Of a stretch of DNA of 64,000 nucleotides, positions 58,231 through 64,000 are shown one piece after another. Position 1 is the first letter of the stretch; each line of letters starts with the position of its first letter. Origin of the DNA: Beta vulgaris subsp. vulgaris (taxonomy: Eukaryota; Streptophyta; Magnoliopsida; Caryophyllales; Amaranthaceae); the NCBI RefSeq assembly GCF_026745355.1, contig NC_079209.1, forward strand, positions 37,866,577 through 37,930,576, given 5' to 3'. Made by a program: the position numbers and the translations under genes. Below the pieces are notes generated by a model. It was given only the letters and a program-made list of their open reading frames with translations, was not told the DNA's origin and made no database searches.

Positions 58231-59686
58231 AACCTTCTCGGCTTTGCTGGGGGGCTCATTACTTAGCCAAAAAAGGGCTAAGTACCTTAACCCCCAACTC
58301 GGGATTATCATAGATTGGCTCATTAGTGTTCGAGTTGGTGTATTACCTTTCTTCACCTTGCCAGGAGGTTTATTTCTTAGCCAAAAAATGGCTAAATACC
58401 TCAACACTCAACTCGAAGTTTCTAGAATGTCGATCGACATTTACGATATGGGTGTCCCTCGACCTCATCAATTGTCACTCGGGTTAGTGGACTATCTTTT
58501 AAAGTACTGCTGAGTTGGAAAGCTAAAAAAAATTTAATAAAAACCGAATTACTCGAGCAATAAAGCTACTCAGGTTACTTTGGTGAAGTGTTGCTTATTT
58601 CCCGACATGCCAAGAATATCAAATGCCACTCGGGAGTACTTCCATTACCTGATGGGTATCACTCTAGCTAATGGATAATTAATGCTACTGCACTCTAGAA
58701 TTAACCTACGTCGGTTTGTTTGCATGTGCAGATTCATCATCAGCACCATTAATTTTTATGTCTTCAAGATATAAGTGACATGCTCTAGTGACACATGGCC
58801 ATACATGGATTGTTGAAATATTAATGCTTTAGTGTAAGCATTTGCGTACTAGTAAGATTAAGGACATTGATTAAGTGACCCTAAGGGTTGCCAACCCTCT
58901 TATTATTGAATTTTCATTGGTTAGGAATACATTAAAACATTATTTTTATATCTCTTCTCTCCTCATTTATTGCATACATATTAATATTTTATTCTAATGT
59001 GTCTAAGAGGGTTGGCAACCCTAAGGGTTACTCAAACATTTTCCTAAGATTAATGCTCGGCTCAGTATTCAGCTATATCTCGAACAATTTCTCAAAGTCT
59101 AGCGGTATCCGGGAAATATCGAGTCCGTCCTTTGACCCTACCCGAGTGCATTTATTTCGGGTATCTTAAAAATGACCTTACTCGGGTTAAACACTTTCAT
59201 CATGTCGGTCCTCATGTAAGTTATGTGAAGCTTCTCGGTTTTATTTATCATGAGGGCCACTCACTAGAGCTGCTTACTTCATTGACCGAAATAGTATGAT
59301 ACCTCGGTTTATTTTTGACATTATTAGTCAGCGGATCAATCCTCGGCCAGTCAAAAATGCAAAATGCACAAGTAGTAGCTCCAATCGGGCACATTTTTTC
59401 AAGGGCCTCTCTAATCTAGTAAAAATAAATTATACCAGCAAGTTCTTGGCTAACAATCACAGTCGGGTTTTTTGATAAATGGAGAAAAGAGTTCCAACAA
59501 TTCCGCTCAACACATGATCTACAGAAAATCTTATCTCGCGTATTGTGCATGGGTTAATTGCTTGGGCCCATTTCATATACCAGCTCATGTACGATGAAAT
59601 TACTAAAATACTCCTACCTCTAAGGAACACAATCCTCCACCAGTTGGAGCTAACTAAAATGCCGTCATTTATTGGAGGTCATATCC
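58231..59686 (+). other. Degenerate satellite remnants and probable gypsy LTR U3
   Basis: Two further CTTAGCCAAAAA-GGCTAA dyads lie at 58262-58287 and 58376-58400, then only scattered ACTCGG/CCGAGT words to about 59360. No conserved protein is encoded. By position before the TATA box this is probably the 3' end and U3 of a plus-strand gypsy element. I could not locate the LTR start. A Mutator-like MITE lies at 58862-59044. Confidence 0.45.
58862..59044. mobile_element. Mutator-like MITE, 183 bp
   Basis: Inverted ends of about 40 bp: GGACATTGATTAAGTGACCC and its near-complement GGGTTACTCAAACATTTTCC, with the shared core CTAAGGGTTGCCAACCCTCTTA. A 9-bp duplication TAAGATTAA lies on both sides (58853-58861 and 59045-59053). 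The 9-bp duplication and long inverted ends point to the Mutator superfamily. It has no coding capacity. Confidence 0.9.
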
Positions 59687-59907
59687 TTTATAAATAAGGG
59701 TTGTCTCATCAGTCAAAGGTAAGCAACTCTCAACTAGAGAATCTAGATCATCTCTCTACATTGATCACTTTCTCTCTCTACCTCAATCATTTACTGACTT
59801 GAGCGTTGGAGGGCCCATCCCGGGGCCATTTCGGGATAGGCTAACCTTGTTTTGCAGGATTCCGCGTACGGATAATGGAGCTCAGGTGTACCTTCTTGGG
59901 GCCAACA
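59687..59907 (+). repeat. R-U5 end of a gypsy-like LTR
   Basis: A TATA box (CTTTATAAATAAGGG, 59687) is followed by a pyrimidine-rich leader, then TTGAGCGTTGGAGGG and TTTTGCAGGATTCCGCG. The segment ends at CTTGGGGCCAACA (59907). This sequence is typical of plant gypsy LTR 3' ends. No primer site follows, so this would be a 3' or solo LTR. Confidence 0.6.
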
Positions 59908-60108
59908 TCAAGTCTCTCAACCTACTACAATCTCTTAATTTCTTGACGAAAACAACGGGAATTAGTACAGTTTAAATTCAATAAATTCCAAAAAAGTCGA
60001 ATTCTGGTAGGAGAACGAGGTCTACGATGTTCACGTAAATTTTGGGTGGATCTGGTAGCAAAGAATGAGTGTTCCCCTTGGATCTTGGGAAAGCTCAGAT
60101 ACACCACT
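59908..60108 (-). other. Copia primer site and leader fragment
   Basis: On the minus strand, directly after the end of the LTR at 60109, comes AGTGGTGTATCTGAGC, close to a TGGTATCTGAGC primer site with two extra bases. About 180 bases of leader follow, ending in TAAATTTACTAA-type A+T-rich sequence at the gypsy LTR. A leader is expected after a 5' LTR; here it follows the 3' LTR of the coding element. Confidence 0.55.
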
Positions 60109-60977
60109 TGATATGGAACGTGATGCTTCTAGGGTTATGATGGTATCTTTGATTAAAAGAAAGGTTCTTGCATGGATTATGAAAGGAGAATGTGAAAGAA
60201 AAAAAAATATTGAAGGCAAAGACTTCAAAGTGAATTAAAGGCAACAATTTGAATTACCTAGCCTAAGCTAGTATCATAACATGAATATAACACATAAGAT
60301 CTCAATAATCTTTATCAAAAATCTCTTCGTCTGTATTCATATATTCAAGCCCTTTAAATAGGCGTAACAACCCTATATATTCTAAGAGTAGAAAATAGGA
60401 ATAAAGATAACTAACTAAAAGTGAAACCAAATTCTATCCTAATTAGAACTACTTGGCAGCAAGTAGAGGACTCTATACGCCTAATCTAAGAATTTCTTGG
60501 AAGGCAAGCAACGTAATTACACCTCCCTTCATTCTACTTCTAATTCTAAAACTAAGGTGCATAAAGTAGGAAAAACATATTACAAGTGGAATAGTAAAAA
60601 CTTACAAGGCAATTCACTAACTAACACAAACGACTAGGTAAAAATGAATTATTCTAAATTCCTGTCCAACTAAAACATGACACAACCAGATATTTACCAA
60701 GTGAATCTCATCTGAATCCCAAAGTGTTTAGATCAACCTCCATTGCATAGTCTTTAGTAGATTTGAAGAACACTTTGCTGACACGATGGCAGCCACACAG
60801 TAGTGGTAGGATGTGTTTTAGGTTTGTCAAGGTTAACTTAGCTTTTTCCATACCCGAACATAATAAACCGCCGTAGTGTCAAATATAATGTATATGGGCT
60901 CAAACTTCTATACATCCAATGGACCAATGATAAGGAGCCCAAACTTCTATACAAACATATCCACAAATATTCCAACA
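60109..60977 (-). repeat. LTR of the right-hand Copia element
   Basis: In element orientation TGTTGGAATATTTG (60977) to CCATATCA (60109), 869 bp. The polypurine tract (CTTGAGGGGGGTG) lies just inside at 60978-60990. A TATA-like CTATTTAAAGG on the minus strand is near 60351-60362. Its partner LTR lies outside the window. Confidence 0.8.
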
Positions 60978-60990
60978 CCCCCCTCAAGTT

Positions 60991-62660
60991 GGAGCATGGG
61001 GATTACCAATGCCCAACCTTCCACGTAAATAAGAGAACTGTTGGACACCAAATTCTTTGGTAAAAGTTGTTCCGTAGTAGAAACATGGGCGGTAAGAATA
61101 AGGCCAGCCTGAATAGCGTCACGAACATAATGACAATCAACCTCAATGTGTTTCGTACGCTCATGAATAACGGGATGTTGAGCAATATAAAGAGCAAACT
61201 TGCTATCACAAAAGAGGGAGCTAGCGCGAGAAGAAGAAACACCAAGGCTCCCTACAAGAGCTCGAAGCCACTTAAGTTCCGGAGTCACATCCGCCATGGA
61301 GCGATATTCGGCCTCGGCTGAAGAATGCGAAACGGTATGTTGTTTGCGAGTTTTCTAAGAAATGGGAGAGGAGCCAAGAAACACAATCCAACCTGTAATA
61401 GAGGGGCGAGTCAAGGGACAACTGATCCAATCAGAATCACACCAAGCTATCAAAGATAAATCACAAGAGGACGAAAGAATAATCCCTTGGCCAGGATTGC
61501 CTTTGAGATAACCCATAACGCGAAGGGCAGCCTCCCAATGCAACTGACGAGGTTGATACATAAACTGAGCAAGAACATGCACCACATAGGCTAAGTGAGG
61601 GCGAGTGAAGGCCAGATAAATGAGACGAACAATGAGACGACGATATTGAGAGGGATCATCATAGAAGGGACCATCATCACGAGCCAAGTTGTTATTCTGC
61701 TCTAAAGGAGTGTCAGCAGGTTTACCGCCAAGTAGACCTGTCTCAGAAATAACGTCAAGAGTGTACTTTAGTTGAGAAAGAAAGAAACCATCAGAACTGC
61801 GGGCAACTTCAATACCAAGGAAATACTTCAAAGGACCAAGATCTTTCATGCGAAAACAGTCACCAAGGTAGCGCTTAAATGATGAGAGAGCAGCAGAATC
61901 ATTACCAGAGATGATAAGATCATCAACATAGACAAGCACGTTCAAGCAAAGAGGGCCCCGACGATAATTGAAGAGAGAATAATCTGAGTAGGAATGAGAG
62001 AAACCATACTGACGCAAGGAAGCAGCAAGTTTAGCGAAACAACACCGGGGAGCTTGACGAAGACCATTCAAAGATTTCTGAAGTTTGCAGACCTAATTAG
62101 AATGGCTAGGACTGAAACCAGGAGGAAGTTTCATGTACACCCCCTCTGCAAGATCACCATGGAGAAAGGCATTATGGACATCCATTTTATGTACCTCCTA
62201 AATGTGAGCAGCTGCAACAGAGAGAAAGACACGAACAGTAACCATTTTCGCAACCGGGGCGAAAGTCTCAGTGTGATCAATCCCCTCCACCTGATGATTG
62301 CCAAGAATAACCAAATGAGCTTTGAGACGCTCAACACTGCCATCAGAATTATATTTGATTTTGTAAACCCATTTGCACCCCAAAGCTTTCTTGCCAGGAG
62401 GAAGAGAAGTCATCATCACCCAGGTTTTATTATCCTCCAGCGCACTAATCTCTTTTTTGCATGGCCTCGCGCTACCCAGAATACCGCATAGCCTCCTTGA
62501 AACTCGAGGGCTCTATGTCGTCATCAACTGCTGCAAGAAAAGCACGATGGCTACCAGAGATATTATCACAATTCACAAAGTGAGCTATAGGGTAAGGAGT
62601 AGTACTTGAGGGATCTGGAGCATGAAATGAACCTGGAGGGGGGGCTCTCTGTATGCACGG
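60991..62660 (-). pseudogene. pol: Copia RT and RNase H (right-hand element)
   Basis: RT begins near 62660 (FVNCDNISGSHRAFLAAVDD, SSFKEAM), shifts frame near 62440-62480, then GCKWVYKIKYNSDGSVERLK, TETFAPVAKMVTVRVFLS and, past a [21 protein letters not shown]. After a second TAG near 62095 come NGLRQAPRCCFAKL, VLVYVDDLIISGND (YVDD intact), FRMKDLGPLKYFLGIEV and IAWCDSDW (RNase H Asp). A TAG at about 61355 precedes KTRKQHTVSHSSAEAEYRSMA (catalytic Glu), LFCDSKFALYIAQHPVIHERT, and the end. The TAGs stand at positions that are Trp or Gln in relatives. Confidence 0.87.
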
Positions 62661-62663
62661 CAC

Positions 62664-62874
62664 TCACAAAGTAATCATGCAGCAAAATGTTAGGTTGTTT
62701 CTCTCTATGCCCACGACCCAAAAGAGGAAGAGGGGGAGGGGGCGCATGGGCATCAGCAGGCCCAGCGGATATAGAAAGAGAGGGAGAAGGAGTTTCGGGG
62801 CCAGCAATGGTAAGCGGCCCAGTTTCAGTGGGACAAGGAGAGAGGGGGCCGGGAGCTGGGTCCGGTTCGGCAGG
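62664..62874 (-). other. Pro/Ser-rich linker between integrase and RT
   Basis: Low-complexity coding linker of the polyprotein, rich in Pro and Leu on the minus strand (62664-63041 in a shifted frame). The integrase frame stops at 62875. The lesion there is a frameshift or stop within a poorly conserved region. Confidence 0.55.
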
Positions 62875-64000
62875 TTAAGGCGTTGGGCCAGCCAGCGAAG
62901 AGTTTTGTGTTTGTGTAGGGTGTGTGTTTGGGGCCGAAGGAGGGAGATGTGGGCTGGACGAGGATACTGACATAGAAGGGAGATATGTGGGCTCATGAGG
63001 GGGACTTGGGCTAGAGATGGAAGTAGGAAGAAGATCATCAAGGTAGGCTAAGTCACCAGAAGGAGGTGAGTGAGTAGAGGTAGAGGAGGAGAAGAAATAA
63101 GGAAAGGACGTTTCAAAAAATTGGACATCCCTTGAAACAAAAATGTCACCAGTCTCCCAATCATAAAGTTTCCACCCTTTCTTCCCCGTAGGATACCCAA
63201 TCAAAACACATTTCCTGCTACGAGGAGCAAATTTATTTCCTTTGGCTTTTTTATTATGAGAAAAATACAAACAACCAAAGACACGCAAAACATCAAAATC
63301 AGGAGAAGTGCCAAAAATCATCTCATAAGGAGTTTTATCACCTAAGACCCAAGAAGGAGTACGGTTGATCAAATGGACAGCAGTAAGAACACATTCTCCC
63401 CAAAAGGTAACAGGTAAATTAGCTTGAAACATCAAGGCCCGACTTACATTCAAGATATGTTGATGTTTGCGTTCAACATGCCCATTTTGTTGGGGGGTCC
63501 CAGTACAAGAGCTTTGAAAAAGAGTACCACTTTTAGCAAAGAAATCAAGCATGCAGTGAAATTCGGTCCCATTGTCACTCCTAACAATCTGAATTGTGGT
63601 ATCAAATTGACGATCAATCATGGCAAAGAAAGACATGAAATATTTATGAACCTCAGTTTTATTGTGCAACAAATACACCCAAACGGCACGAGAAAAATCA
63701 TCAACAATCGTCAAAAAATAAATAGCCCCACAAGAAGGAGTACTATAAGGCCCCCACAAGTCACAATGAATGAGTTCAAACAAACGACTGGCTTTATGAG
63801 TGCTAACTAGAAAACTATCACGAGTCTATTTGGCCATATGACAAATCTCACAAAATTCATGCAAATTTTTCCTAAAAGTATTAGAGCAAATAGCAGGAAG
63901 CAGCTTCACTACTCTCTCCGATGGATGACCTAACCTTTGGTGCCAAAGATCAAAGAGGCTCAAATCTGGAACACCAACTGCTTGTGCCACAGCCACTGTG
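62875..64000 (-). pseudogene. pol: Copia integrase (right-hand element, edge-truncated)
   Basis: From the window edge: GAG-pre-integrase with DLWHQRLGHPSERVV and FCEICHMAK (CxxC), then a TAG near 63828 where relatives have Gln. From 63783: LIHCDLWGPY (first Asp), RAVWVYLLHNKTEVH, IVRSDNGTEFHCML (second Asp) and TPQQNGHVERKHQHI (Glu). Then LIGYPTGKKGWKLYDWETG and a Ser/Pro-rich tail to 62875. 302 residues are open after the one stop. The catalytic triad looks intact. Confidence 0.9.

Larger units (their letters stand above)
60109..64000 (-). mobile_element. Copia element at the right window edge (partial)
   Basis: LTR, RNase H, RT and integrase read leftward; gag, protease and the 5' LTR would lie beyond 64000. 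Compared with the other Copia elements here the frames are long and few lesions are seen, mostly single TAG codons. Target-site duplication cannot be tested. Confidence 0.85.

Overview
This window is intergenic, repeat-dominated DNA of a flowering plant. I recognise no ordinary host gene, rRNA or tRNA. The evidence for a plant is the mix of elements: a Sirevirus-type Copia element, a chromodomain (Tekay-like) Ty3/gypsy element, a Tat-lineage Ty3/gypsy element with two RNase H domains, CACTA and Mutator-like non-autonomous elements, and a spliced plant-mobile-domain (PMD) gene. The species cannot be read from the sequence; an A+T-rich eudicot is likely.

Layout from the outside in. Bases 1-1437 are unassigned. 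A satellite-like array with a period of about 133 bp fills 1438-3947 and resumes at 56435-58230. Between the halves sits one LTR retrotransposon (3953-56429, minus orientation) flanked by the 5-bp duplication GGCTT. Its own sequence is about 17.4 kb; the rest is later insertions. Read along its minus strand it carries the 5' LTR (55523-56429), a primer-site-like region, gag, protease, reverse transcriptase/RNase H, an archaeal-type RNase H and integrase. Next comes a PMD gene on the opposite strand, convergent with pol. Then come a small Ser/Glu-rich ORF, three tandem copies of an accessory gene I do not recognise, a polypurine tract and the 3' LTR (3953-4868).

Three elements have landed in this Tat element. 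(1) A Sirevirus-type Copia, 6304-18631, plus strand, duplication CAAGC, splits the second accessory copy. It carries an envelope-position ORF and is itself split by a CACTA-type element (11323-12641, duplication TTA). (2) A Tekay-like chromovirus, minus strand, about 28212-40478, splits the Tat reverse transcriptase. Its left LTR is swollen by another repeat-rich insertion and a trinucleotide tract. (3) A Copia element, minus strand, 44824-55256, duplication AGACT, splits the Tat gag. It is itself split by a young non-autonomous gypsy-like element (45814-48938, duplication ATAAT) and by a second CACTA-type copy (50286-51747, duplication ATT).

Right of the satellite, 58231-59907 looks like the end of another gypsy element, including an LTR with a TATA box, and contains a 183-bp Mutator-like MITE with a 9-bp duplication. 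From 59908 to the window edge lies a further minus-strand Copia element: a leader fragment, an LTR, RNase H, reverse transcriptase and most of the integrase. Almost all coding regions are broken by stops, frameshifts or deletions. The best-preserved reading frames are in the young gypsy element and the right-hand Copia. The parts most worth following up are the triplicated accessory gene family and the antisense, intron-containing PMD gene inside the Tat element.
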